This document shows positions 1 to 7,760 of a stretch of DNA of 64,000 nt, piece by piece. The position numbers and the translations under genes were made by a program. Every line of letters starts with the position of its first letter. Position 1 is the first letter of the stretch. The notes below the pieces were generated by a model. That model ran no database searches. It was not told the DNA's origin and worked only from the letters and a program-made list of their open reading frames with translations. Location: NCBI GenBank assembly GCA_035691665.1, contig DASSIS010000064.1:1-64000 (forward strand), given 5' to 3'. The stretch comes from DASUBN01 sp035691665 (GTDB lineage: Bacteria > Pseudomonadota > Gammaproteobacteria > Natronospirales > REEB76).

Positions 1-397
1 CCAGGCGGTGCCGGTCGCGCAAGCCCGCATCGGCGATGCGCTCGTGGGTGACGATCACTTCCGTACCTTCGCCGCGGCGCTCGAACCGGACTGTAACCCG
101 TTCCACGGATTCGGCCGCCGCACCCAGGCCCCAGGTATAGCGGAGGCGGTAGGGCGGCTCGATGGACTCGAAGACACCGGCGATCCACAGCACCGTGCCG
201 TCCGGGAGACGGTTGCCGATGCGGTAGGCGCCTCCCACCCGCAGGTCCAGCTCCGCGCCTATGCATTCGACGCCCTCTGGGCCCCACCACCGCCGCAGGC
301 GCTCGGGTTCGGTCCAGGCGGCGAAGAGTTGCTCCGGTGTGCCCTGTACCGTCTGGCGCACCACCAGGGTGAGGCCCGGTTTCGCGGCGGGCGGCAT
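1..397 (-). CDS. SRPBCC/AHSA1-type domain protein, 3' end beyond window
   Basis: Read on the minus strand from an ATG at 397, 132 codons stay open to the window edge. The protein starts MPPAAKPGLTLVVRQTVQG and has the segment FAAWTEPERLRRWWGPEG, typical of the Activator-of-Hsp90-ATPase-like (START-like, SRPBCC) fold, which makes a hydrophobic ligand-binding cavity in a cytoplasmic protein. Its ATG shares an A with the TGA of the upstream ArsR gene (TGATG), so the two are translationally coupled. ArsR plus AHSA1 operons are common, but the ligand is rarely known. The family call is firm and the function unknown. The C-terminus is not visible. Confidence 0.85.
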   Translation of the reverse strand, partial: MPPAAKPGLTLVVRQTVQGTPEQLFAAWTEPERLRRWWGPEGVECIGAELDLRVGGAYRIGNRLPDGTVLWIAGVFESIEPPYRLRYTWGLGAAAESVERVTVRFERRGEGTEVIVTHERIADAGLRDRHRL

Positions 398-759
398 CAG
401 CGCCGTCCCCCGGTCTCGCGTTCCATGTAGCGTGCCAGGGATTTGAGGGAGCTCTCCCAGAAGCCGCGCTGGGCCGTCACCCAGCGGGCCGCATCCTCCA
501 GGGGTGCGGCGGCGAGCGTGCAATGATGTACCCGGCCGTCCACGCTGCGTTCGATGAGCCCTGCCTGCTCCAGCACCTTGAGGTGCCGCGACACCGCCGG
601 TAGGGACATGGCGAAAGGTTCCGCGAGTTCCGAGACCTTGGCCGGGCCGCGTGCGAGGCGTTCCAGGATGGTCCGGCGTGTGCGGTCCGAGAGCGCGCCG
701 AACACCTGGTCCAGCCGTGTTGCTTCCGCCTCAAGTCTCTTCTTGGCGCTTGCCGGCAT
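397..759 (-). CDS. ArsR-family winged-helix transcriptional regulator
   Basis: This 120-residue protein has a winged helix-turn-helix at about residues 18-85. LSDRTRRTILERLA is followed by a recognition helix in MSLPAVSRHLKVLEQAGLIE, the classic ArsR signature. I see no Cys pair for metal binding in the helix, so it is probably not a metalloregulator but one of the ArsR proteins that pair with SRPBCC genes. It is first in a two-gene operon with the coupled AHSA1 gene. A strong palindrome lies just upstream and is the likely autoregulatory site, which may also control the divergent gene at 849. Confidence 0.92.
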   Translation of the reverse strand: MPASAKKRLEAEATRLDQVFGALSDRTRRTILERLARGPAKVSELAEPFAMSLPAVSRHLKVLEQAGLIERSVDGRVHHCTLAAAPLEDAARWVTAQRGFWESSLKSLARYMERETGGRR

Positions 760-775
760 CGTCCGCTCCCGGAGG

Positions 776-814
776 GCTTGCTAATTGTTAACAATTTTGT
801 TAACTATTGCAAGC
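776..814. promoter_or_regulatory. Palindromic operator between arsR-like gene and divergent SRPBCC gene
   Basis: The interval between the divergent genes contains an imperfect 39-bp inverted repeat with GCTTGC (776-781) and GCAAGC (809-814) ends. Inside are two GTTAAC cores (787-792 and 799-804) spaced 12 bp apart, and a perfect 14-bp palindrome AATTGTTAACAATT (783-796). It begins 17 bp before the ArsR start codon. Binding by the adjacent ArsR protein is inferred from position and symmetry. Confidence 0.65.
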
Positions 815-848
815 GGCCGCAGCGGGCGGTCACCCGAGGAGCGGCCCC

Positions 849-1442
849 ATGCGTAGCATCGCCAGCACCCTGATCGCCATGGCCCTCGCCTGGAGCGGCG
901 CCGCCGCTGCCGGCACCATCCAGCAGACCGTCGAGTTCCCCGGCGTCGCCCCCCAGGTGGTGTACGACGCTTACCTGTCCGCCAAGGGTCACGCAGCCAT
1001 GACCGGGTTCCCAGCCTCCTTCTACCGCCCCTCCACCAAGGCGGAAGTGGAGACGGGCGAGGAGGGTGACGAGTTCCGCGGATTCGGCATCAAGGGCAAG
1101 GATGGCACGCTCCAGTACCTCATCGGCGGGCGCCTCCTGCATCTCGTGCCGGGCAAGCAGATCGTCATGACCTGGCATGCCGCCATGTGGGGTGGCCACC
1201 AGGAACTGGGTGCGGGACCGTCGGCCGACTGCATCCTGGTGCTGACCTTCAAGTCCGCCTACGGCGGCACCGAGCTAGATCTGGTGCAGACCGACATCCC
1301 GGAGTTCCCCGGACTGGACGCGGAGGCCGCACCCAAGCAGTACAGCTCCGAGACTTCCACCGTGAACACCAACTGGTATTTCCGCTACTGGGCACCGATG
1401 CAGAAATATTTCCAGTCCCAGGCAGCCAAGCCCAGCGCCTAG
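849..1442 (+). CDS. Exported SRPBCC-like protein
   Basis: The start at 849 was chosen because GAGGAG lies just before it and the protein then begins with a signal peptide (MRSIASTLIAMALAWSGAAAAG). The earlier in-frame Met would put 14 polar residues in front of that signal. The 197-residue product continues IQQTVEFPGVAPQVVYDAYL and has GFGIKGKDGTLQYLIGGRLLHLVPGKQ, which fits a START/SRPBCC beta-strand and helix pattern, like the AHSA1 gene on the other side of the regulator. Divergent transcription around the shared palindrome suggests both belong to one response. Probably periplasmic; the ligand is unknown. Confidence 0.75.
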   Translation: MRSIASTLIAMALAWSGAAAAGTIQQTVEFPGVAPQVVYDAYLSAKGHAAMTGFPASFYRPSTKAEVETGEEGDEFRGFGIKGKDGTLQYLIGGRLLHLVPGKQIVMTWHAAMWGGHQELGAGPSADCILVLTFKSAYGGTELDLVQTDIPEFPGLDAEAAPKQYSSETSTVNTNWYFRYWAPMQKYFQSQAAKPSA

Positions 1443-1456
1443 CCGCCGTCCCGGCC

Positions 1457-3220
1457 TCAGGCCGCCTGGGCCTGTTGGCTCACCAGCTGCCGGGCCCGGG
1501 AGCGGGTCGCGGCGTCGGCAGCGAGCTCGCCGCGGGCCACCGCGTCCACGAAGCTCTCCGCCTCCCGGGCGCGTAGCGCGTGCAGCGCCGCCGCGAGCTG
1601 CTGGGCGATGCGCGTGAGCAGCGCCCGCTCGCTCTGGGTGTACTGTTCCGCCGGCCGCTGTCCCAGCACCAGGGCACCCATGAGCGTGCCGCGCACCGCC
1701 AAGGGGAAAGCCAAGCCTTCGCCGCCGAGGCCGCTCTTCAGCGTGTCCAAGTCCGCTTCCACCAGGTTCGCCCTCAGACTCACCATCGCGGGGTCGTCGG
1801 CGGTGAGCTGCTCGGGGAACGGTCGCGTGCCCCGGCCGCGCACCCGCGTGTAACCCGCGGCGGATTTCTCGTAGAACGCGACGCCCGTGGGTTTCAGGTA
1901 TTCCAGGATCTCATCGGCGCCCCGGTCCAGGAGCACGTCCCGGTTCTCGATGAAGCCGCATTCCCGGGCGAGACGCGAGAGTGCGCCCTCGGCGCGGAAC
2001 TGCCGCTGGAAGAACAGCCGTTCCACGAAGCCATCGAGGCGCTTCTTCACCAGGTTCAGGGTCACGCCGAGGCTGAGGGGTACGAGCAGCTGCAGCAGGG
2101 CGCCCTCGGTGCGGCCCACGGCGAAGTGGTCGATGAGGCTCGAGAGCGCCGCGAACACCCCTACCACCAGGGTGGTGATGACGCCGTAGACCAGCGCCCG
2201 GTTGAGCACCAGCCGCAGGGACACGAGCCGGTGGCGCAGCACCGCGTAGGTGAAGCCCAGGAAGGCCACGGCGGTCAGCACCACCACGGCCAGGCTGGCC
2301 TCCAATGGGCCGACCACGGTGAGCAGGCTCAGGATGTTGGTGCTCACGAGGTAGGAGAGCACGTATATGAAGATACTGGCGCCGACCCAGCGGATACGGG
2401 GGCGATCCGCCATCTCGGCATGACGGTAGAAGAGCGCGAGCAGGGTGAGCGGCACGGAGAAGGCCCCGAGATGCACCAGGATGAGTCCGCGGAAATAGTT
2501 GCTCACGATGCCGTGGAACATGGCCGAGTAGGAGAGATAGGGGTTGAACACGGCATAGGTGACGAGCAGCACGAGGAACAAGCGCCGCAAGTTGCGCCGC
2601 GCCCCGTCCGTGACGCCGGCGCGGGTGAGGTCGTCCGCCAGCAGGTAGAGGGCGATCAAGGTGCCGGCGTTCAGCAGATAGTTGGAGAGGGTGGCGGCAT
2701 AAGACGTGTACGGCAGCGGCGCATAGATGCTGGTACCGACGGCCAACAGCACGTTCAATAGGCACCAGCTGCACACCGCCCAGGCCGCCTGCCGCTGCCC
2801 GCGCCACAGGAGCAGCAAGCCGAGCGCCGCGAACAGCCAGGTGAGAGCGAGCTGCGCGAGATAGACCAGCAGGTTCATGCCGGTCTTGTGATCCAGTTGC
2901 ACGCTCACCGGCACCCGGAGGTTCTTGCCGTCGCGCTGCACCGGCAGGTTGAGGGTCTCTCCTGCCATGGGGTTGCCGCCCGAGGCGACGAACAGCACCC
3001 GGTCGTGCAGCTCCATGGCGGAGATGTCGATGACGTCGCCTGCCTGCAGGCCGGCCGGCATGGTCAGGCCGACGGAGCTCGGCACCACCACTCCCTGGCC
3101 GATCTTGGCGCCGGGCTGCATATCGAAGGGCAGGATGGTCTGGGGTACCAGCGTTGCGTAGAGGCAGCCCGTGATGGTCAGCAGGCTCACGGCGAGGGAT
3201 GTCCAGAATCGGATGTTCAT
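1457..3220 (-). CDS. Membrane sensor-like protein: PDZ-like, about 7 TM, GAF; no output domain
   Basis: This 587-residue protein has an N-terminal membrane anchor (residues 1-25). A short extracytoplasmic PDZ-like segment follows (about 50-110, with LQAGDVIDISAMELHDRV), then about seven or eight hydrophobic helices (about 115-390, including LLLLWRGQRQAAW and FTYAVLRHRLVSLRLVLNRA). The C-terminal GAF-like region spans about 425-560 and ends EQYTQSERALLTRIAQQLAAAL. Such N-terminal layouts normally precede a histidine kinase or cyclase, but no H-box, ATPase or GGDEF motif follows. It is one of a tandem pair with the gene at 3315-5069. The function is unknown; a signal-sensing or partner-binding role is inferred. 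Confidence 0.75.
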   Translation of the reverse strand: MNIRFWTSLAVSLLTITGCLYATLVPQTILPFDMQPGAKIGQGVVVPSSVGLTMPAGLQAGDVIDISAMELHDRVLFVASGGNPMAGETLNLPVQRDGKNLRVPVSVQLDHKTGMNLLVYLAQLALTWLFAALGLLLLWRGQRQAAWAVCSWCLLNVLLAVGTSIYAPLPYTSYAATLSNYLLNAGTLIALYLLADDLTRAGVTDGARRNLRRLFLVLLVTYAVFNPYLSYSAMFHGIVSNYFRGLILVHLGAFSVPLTLLALFYRHAEMADRPRIRWVGASIFIYVLSYLVSTNILSLLTVVGPLEASLAVVVLTAVAFLGFTYAVLRHRLVSLRLVLNRALVYGVITTLVVGVFAALSSLIDHFAVGRTEGALLQLLVPLSLGVTLNLVKKRLDGFVERLFFQRQFRAEGALSRLARECGFIENRDVLLDRGADEILEYLKPTGVAFYEKSAAGYTRVRGRGTRPFPEQLTADDPAMVSLRANLVEADLDTLKSGLGGEGLAFPLAVRGTLMGALVLGQRPAEQYTQSERALLTRIAQQLAAALHALRAREAESFVDAVARGELAADAATRSRARQLVSQQAQAA

Positions 3221-3275
3221 GGAGCCTTACTCCCGGTGCAAATCTAGCGGCGTCCGCATTGTAGCGAGCCGGCTA
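3221..3275 (-). repeat. Leader region duplicated with the sensor gene (second copy at 5070-5125)
   Basis: The roughly 55 bases upstream of this start codon closely match those upstream of the paralogue at 5069. Both carry gagcct(t/c)actcccg(g/t)tgca, then atc(t/c)a, cggcg and cattgtagcg at the same spacing. The duplication therefore included the ribosome-binding region and probably the promoter, and the two copies are likely expressed alike. Confidence 0.6.
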
Positions 3276-3314
3276 TATCCCAGTGGCCGCAGCGCAAACG
3301 GAATCCTGAGCCCG

Positions 3315-5069
3315 CTACGCGGTACTCGGCGGCTGCAGCAGCCGCTGCGCCTTGATCTGCGCCTCCCGATAGGTCGCGATCGCGCCCCGGGCGACGGCAT
3401 CCAAGAAGTTCTCCGCGTCCCGGGCGTGCAGCGCATTCAAAGCCGCTGCCACCTGTTGGCCGAGGTTCGCCAAGAGTGCGCGCTCCGCCTGGGTGTAATG
3501 CTCCGCCGGCCGTTGCCCCAGGATCAGGACACCCATGAGCGAGCCCCGCACCGCCAAGGGGAAGCCCAAGCCCTCCTTGCCGAGAGCGCTCGTCAGCGTG
3601 TCCAGGTCCGCCTCCGCGAGGTTCGACCGCAGGCTCACCAGGGCGCCGTCGTCGCGCGCGAGTTTCGCAGGGAAGCGTCGTTCACCCTTCTGACGCACCA
3701 GGACGTAACAGGCTTCGTTCCTTTCATAGAGCGCGAGACCCGTGGGTTTCAGGTAGTGCAGCACTTCATCCACGGTACGGTCGAGGAGTGCATCACGGTC
3801 TTCTATGAAGCCGCATTCCCGTATGAGGCGGGTGAGAGCAGTCTCGGCTTGGTACTGTCGCCGGAAGAACAGTCGTTCCACGAAGCCGTCCAGCCGCTTC
3901 TTGATGAGGTTCAAGGTCACACCCAGGCTTAAGGGGACCAGCAACTGCAGCAAGGTTCCTTCGGTACGGCCCACGGCGAAGTGGTCGATGAGGCTGGTGA
4001 GCGCCGCGAACACACCCACCACCAGGGAGGTGATGACGCCGTAGACCAGGGTGCGATTCAATACCAACCGCAGCGACACCAGGCGGTGACGCAGCACCGC
4101 GTAGGTGAAACCGAGGAATGCCATGGCGGTCAATGCGTTCGATAGCAGGTCGAACTGCAAGTTACTCAGCGGCAAGAAGCCGGGGGCGAGATTCACCAAG
4201 TAGGAACCCACGTATATCAGCATGCTGGCCCATATCCAGCGGATACGGATGCGTTCCGCTGCCGGCGCCCGGCGGTAGCACAGCGCCAGCAGGGTCAGGG
4301 GCACCGCGAACGCGCAGAGATGCACGCTTATCAAAAACGTCTGCGTGTACGGAAGGGCCAGTTCCTTGACTATGCCTAGGTAAGTGAGCGCGGGATTGCC
4401 CGCCGCATAGCAAGCGAAGAAGATGGCGAACAGCAGGCGCATGAAGCGGCGGGCGCCTGCCGTGATCCCCGCCCGTGTCAGGTCGTCCGCAAGCAGGTAT
4501 AACCCCAGCAGGCTGCCGTCAGCCGAGAGCCTAAAAGAGATGAGGCTGATGAGGCCGCTCCACGGTTCATGTAGAGGCAGCACGGCGCCCACGGGTTGAA
4601 GTGCGTTGACCAGGCACCAAAGGCATACACCCCACGCCGCCTGCCGTTGGCCACGCCACAGGAGCAGCAACCCCAGGCCTGCGAACAGCCAGGTGAGTGC
4701 CAGGGATGTCAGATGGTCTACCAGACCCCCACCGCTTCTGTGGATCGCCACGAAGGCGACGGGGACTTTGAGTATCTGGCCGCCGCGCAGCACCGTCAGG
4801 TTCAAGATCTCGCCCGGAGGGGGGCTATTGCTGTCGGACATCGCCACGCGGTCACGCACGGCCATGGAAGAGATATCGATGATGTCTCCCGCCAGGAGGC
4901 CCGGTGGCAAGGGGACTCCTGTGGAGGGCACTACAGTGGCACGTGTGGAGCTGCCGGGGACCGCTACGACGTCGAAGGGGAAAGTGGTCTGGGGTGCCCA
5001 GCTCGCGTAGCAGCAGCCCACGACCACCAGCAGGCTTAAGGCTAAGTAAGACCAGAAACGGATGCTCAT
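3315..5069 (-). CDS. Paralogous membrane sensor-like protein: PDZ-like, about 7 TM, GAF
   Basis: This 584-residue protein has the same layout as its neighbour: membrane anchor, PDZ-like segment (PPGLLAGDIIDISSMAVRD), a block of hydrophobic helices, then a GAF-like region ending at about residue 555. The helix-to-GAF half is most alike between the two (for example LVPLSLGVTLNL(V/I)KKRLDGFVERLFF), while the extracytoplasmic and early TM parts have drifted. That suggests the two sense different inputs and share a downstream partner. No kinase, cyclase or DNA-binding domain is present. It is transcribed towards the neighbour, with about 95 bp between the two genes. Confidence 0.75.
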   Translation of the reverse strand: MSIRFWSYLALSLLVVVGCCYASWAPQTTFPFDVVAVPGSSTRATVVPSTGVPLPPGLLAGDIIDISSMAVRDRVAMSDSNSPPPGEILNLTVLRGGQILKVPVAFVAIHRSGGGLVDHLTSLALTWLFAGLGLLLLWRGQRQAAWGVCLWCLVNALQPVGAVLPLHEPWSGLISLISFRLSADGSLLGLYLLADDLTRAGITAGARRFMRLLFAIFFACYAAGNPALTYLGIVKELALPYTQTFLISVHLCAFAVPLTLLALCYRRAPAAERIRIRWIWASMLIYVGSYLVNLAPGFLPLSNLQFDLLSNALTAMAFLGFTYAVLRHRLVSLRLVLNRTLVYGVITSLVVGVFAALTSLIDHFAVGRTEGTLLQLLVPLSLGVTLNLIKKRLDGFVERLFFRRQYQAETALTRLIRECGFIEDRDALLDRTVDEVLHYLKPTGLALYERNEACYVLVRQKGERRFPAKLARDDGALVSLRSNLAEADLDTLTSALGKEGLGFPLAVRGSLMGVLILGQRPAEHYTQAERALLANLGQQVAAALNALHARDAENFLDAVARGAIATYREAQIKAQRLLQPPSTA

Positions 5070-5219
5070 GGAGCCTCACTCCCGTTGCAGATCCATCGGC
5101 GCCTACATTGTAGCGGGTCGCTATGCCGTGTTTACGAGGAGGCGGTGGGAACTTGGCGCAGGTGAGGTGGTCGGATGATGGGTGCCGCCTTGGGGCGGCT
5201 GGTCCAGGGGAGAGCGGAT

Positions 5220-7742
5220 ATGTCCGGCGTCAAGCATACCGCAGGTATTGGTCTCATCCTGGTGGTGCTGGGTGCAGCCCCGACGTGGGCGGCGGACCTG
5301 CCACCTTTCGGCGATCCTGCCGTCTCGCACTGGGCCCCGAGCCGCGGCTACCACGTGGAGGATTACCGCCTGGCGCTGCATTTCGACCAGGCGAGAGGAG
5401 AGGTGTTCGGGGACGAAACCGTGACTCTCAGGCCCTTTGAGACCGGGTTCAAGCGCTTCTATCTGGACAGCGCCGAGCTCAGTATCGATTCCGTCACCCT
5501 GCTGCCTCCCAAGGGCAAGCCGCTCGCGCTCAAGTTCGACGCCGAGGACCCGCATCTCTGGATCGACCTCGACCGCGACTACGCGCCTCAGGACAAGCTG
5601 CGGGTGCGCATCGTCTACCACGGCAAGCCGCGCTTCGGTCTCTTCTTCGACAACCCGAGTGCAGCCTATCCGGACACGCCCCGTGAGATCTGGACCCAGG
5701 GCGAGAGCGAGTTCAACCATTTCTGGTTCCCCTGCTGGGACTATCCCAACGACATGGCCACGAGCGAACTCGTCGTCACCGTGCCCAAGGGGCAGGTGGT
5801 GGTGTCCAACGGCCGGCTCGCCGGAGTCACCCACGCCGGCGGCGAGGATACTTACGACTGGGTGGAAGCAGTGCCCCACAGCACCTATCTCACTTCCCTC
5901 GCCATCGGCCCCTTCGAGAGAGTGCACGACAGCTACCACGGCAAGCCCGTGGATTACTACGCTCCCCGCGGCACGGATGAAGCCACGGTGCGCCGCGCCT
6001 TCGGCCTCACGCCGGACATGATTGGCTTCTTCTCACGCATCTCGGTGGAATACCCCTATGAGAAGTACGACCAGGTGGCGGTACGCGACTTCTTCTTCGG
6101 CGGCATGGAGAACGTGAGCGCCACCACCCTGCAGGAATGGGCGCTGCAGGACCCGCGGGCGTCGGAGGATTTCCCCGTGGCCGAGACCGTGGCCCACGAG
6201 CTCGCCCAGCATTGGTTCGGGGATTACGCCCAGGGGCGCGACTGGGCCGACATCTGGCTCAACGAGGGTTTCGCCACCTATCTCCCGGCGCTCTACACCC
6301 AGTACCACGTGGATTACGACGCCTACCGCTTCCAGATGCTGGGTTACCAGGACGAGGCCCTGCGCCAGGACCGGGAAGATTACCTGAGGCCCATCGTGGA
6401 CCGGCACTACCACGATGGCATGGACATGTTCGACTCCATCACCCACGAGAAGGGCGCGGCGGTGCTCGACATGCTGCGCTACGTGCTGGACGGGCCCGAG
6501 GCTGTGACCCGCATCGGTTCGCAGCAGGAACCGTTCTTCCAGGTGCTGCGCGCCTACCTCGAGGCCCACCGCGCCCAGGCAGTGGACACCTCGGCGCTCG
6601 TGGCCGCGGTGCGCGAGACCACGGGCCAGGACATGGGTTGGTTCTTCCACCAATGGGTCTACCTGGCCGGCACCCCGGCCTATAAGGTTAGTGCGGCTTA
6701 CGACGCGGCGACGAAGACCGAGAGCGTGACAGTGGTCCAGACCCAGCAGGGGACGGACGTGCCTGCGGTGTTCCGCATGCCCATCCAGCTCGCGTTCCAT
6801 GGCGCGGGCGGTGCCGCCAAATCCGTGATGGTGGATGACGCGCAGGCGACCCAGAGTTTCAGCGTCCCTCTGGACTTCGAGCCCGCTTGGGTGGATTTCG
6901 ATCCGGACGGTTATATAGAGAAGCGCCTGGACTTCCCCCAGCCCGTGGCGGCGCTCGCGGCGGCGGCAGAGCAGGATCCGTCCATGCGCGCGCGGCTCTG
7001 GGCCGCGGGCGAGTTGGGCAAGGCTCAGGGTCCCGACACTGATCCGGCCCAGGCGGCCCTCGCCGAGGTGCTGAGCTCGGATCGTTTCTACGGAGTGCGT
7101 GCCGCCGCGGCGGCGAGCCTGGGAGCCTTGGGGGGCGATGCCGCCCGCGGGACCCTGCTCGCCAACCTCAGGCAGCCCGACAGCCGGGTGCGGATGGCGG
7201 TGGTGCAGGCCCTCGGTCGCTGGCATGGGGATGCGGCAGTGTTCACGGCGTTGGCAGACATGCTGCGCCAGGATCCGAGCTACGCGGTGCAGGTCTCGGC
7301 CGCAGCGGCTATCGGCACCTCGGCTTCGCCCGAGGCTTTCCCCTTGCTCCAAGATGAATTCGCGGGACACCACGACGTCCACGTGCAGCGCGCGCTGCTC
7401 GGGGCCCTGGCCGCCACCCATGATCCCCGCGCCGTGCCCATGCTGCTCGCGGCTGGCCGGCCCGGTTCACCGATCCGGCTGCGCTTGAGCGCCTTCGCGG
7501 GCCTCACGGCCATGCGGGACCTGGTGCAGCGGGACCATGCGGAGGAACTCGCCAGCCTCGTCGGTGCGGGTCTGCACGACACCTATATACCGCTGCAGCA
7601 ATCGGCGCAGCAGCTGGTGGCGAGCTTCCATCTGACTCAGTTCAAGCCGGAGCTGGAAGCAGAAGCGACCCAGGCGCCGAGTGAGTGGCAGCGGCAGATT
7701 GCCAAAGCGGCGCTCCAGCAGCTGCAGGCCTCTGCACCTTAG
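5220..7742 (+). CDS. Secreted M1-family metallo-aminopeptidase with HEAT-like C-terminus
   Basis: The start at 5220 follows GGGGAGAG and gives a signal peptide (MSGVKHTAGIGLILVVLGAAPTWAAD); 840 residues. Zinc ligands are intact: H326-E-L-A-Q-H330 and E349 in NEGFATY, the M1 HEXXH-x18-E arrangement. The exopeptidase motif reads GGMEN (294-298), a normal GAMEN variant. The position that normally carries the transition-state Tyr (YxKG in PepN) reads HEKG, with His409. Residues from about 580 on form repeated two-helix HEAT-like units. The likely role is periplasmic peptide trimming. It is divergent from the duplicated sensor genes, and I see no other operon partner. Confidence 0.9.
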   Translation: MSGVKHTAGIGLILVVLGAAPTWAADLPPFGDPAVSHWAPSRGYHVEDYRLALHFDQARGEVFGDETVTLRPFETGFKRFYLDSAELSIDSVTLLPPKGKPLALKFDAEDPHLWIDLDRDYAPQDKLRVRIVYHGKPRFGLFFDNPSAAYPDTPREIWTQGESEFNHFWFPCWDYPNDMATSELVVTVPKGQVVVSNGRLAGVTHAGGEDTYDWVEAVPHSTYLTSLAIGPFERVHDSYHGKPVDYYAPRGTDEATVRRAFGLTPDMIGFFSRISVEYPYEKYDQVAVRDFFFGGMENVSATTLQEWALQDPRASEDFPVAETVAHELAQHWFGDYAQGRDWADIWLNEGFATYLPALYTQYHVDYDAYRFQMLGYQDEALRQDREDYLRPIVDRHYHDGMDMFDSITHEKGAAVLDMLRYVLDGPEAVTRIGSQQEPFFQVLRAYLEAHRAQAVDTSALVAAVRETTGQDMGWFFHQWVYLAGTPAYKVSAAYDAATKTESVTVVQTQQGTDVPAVFRMPIQLAFHGAGGAAKSVMVDDAQATQSFSVPLDFEPAWVDFDPDGYIEKRLDFPQPVAALAAAAEQDPSMRARLWAAGELGKAQGPDTDPAQAALAEVLSSDRFYGVRAAAAASLGALGGDAARGTLLANLRQPDSRVRMAVVQALGRWHGDAAVFTALADMLRQDPSYAVQVSAAAAIGTSASPEAFPLLQDEFAGHHDVHVQRALLGALAATHDPRAVPMLLAAGRPGSPIRLRLSAFAGLTAMRDLVQRDHAEELASLVGAGLHDTYIPLQQSAQQLVASFHLTQFKPELEAEATQAPSEWQRQIAKAALQQLQASAP

Positions 7743-7760
7743 CAGGAGACTGGCTCCCCG

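Noticed and set aside
1580..2761. Long opposite-strand open frame inside the sensor gene
   Set aside because: It has no recognisable domain, mirrors the codon pattern of the real gene, and such frames occur all over this high-GC window.
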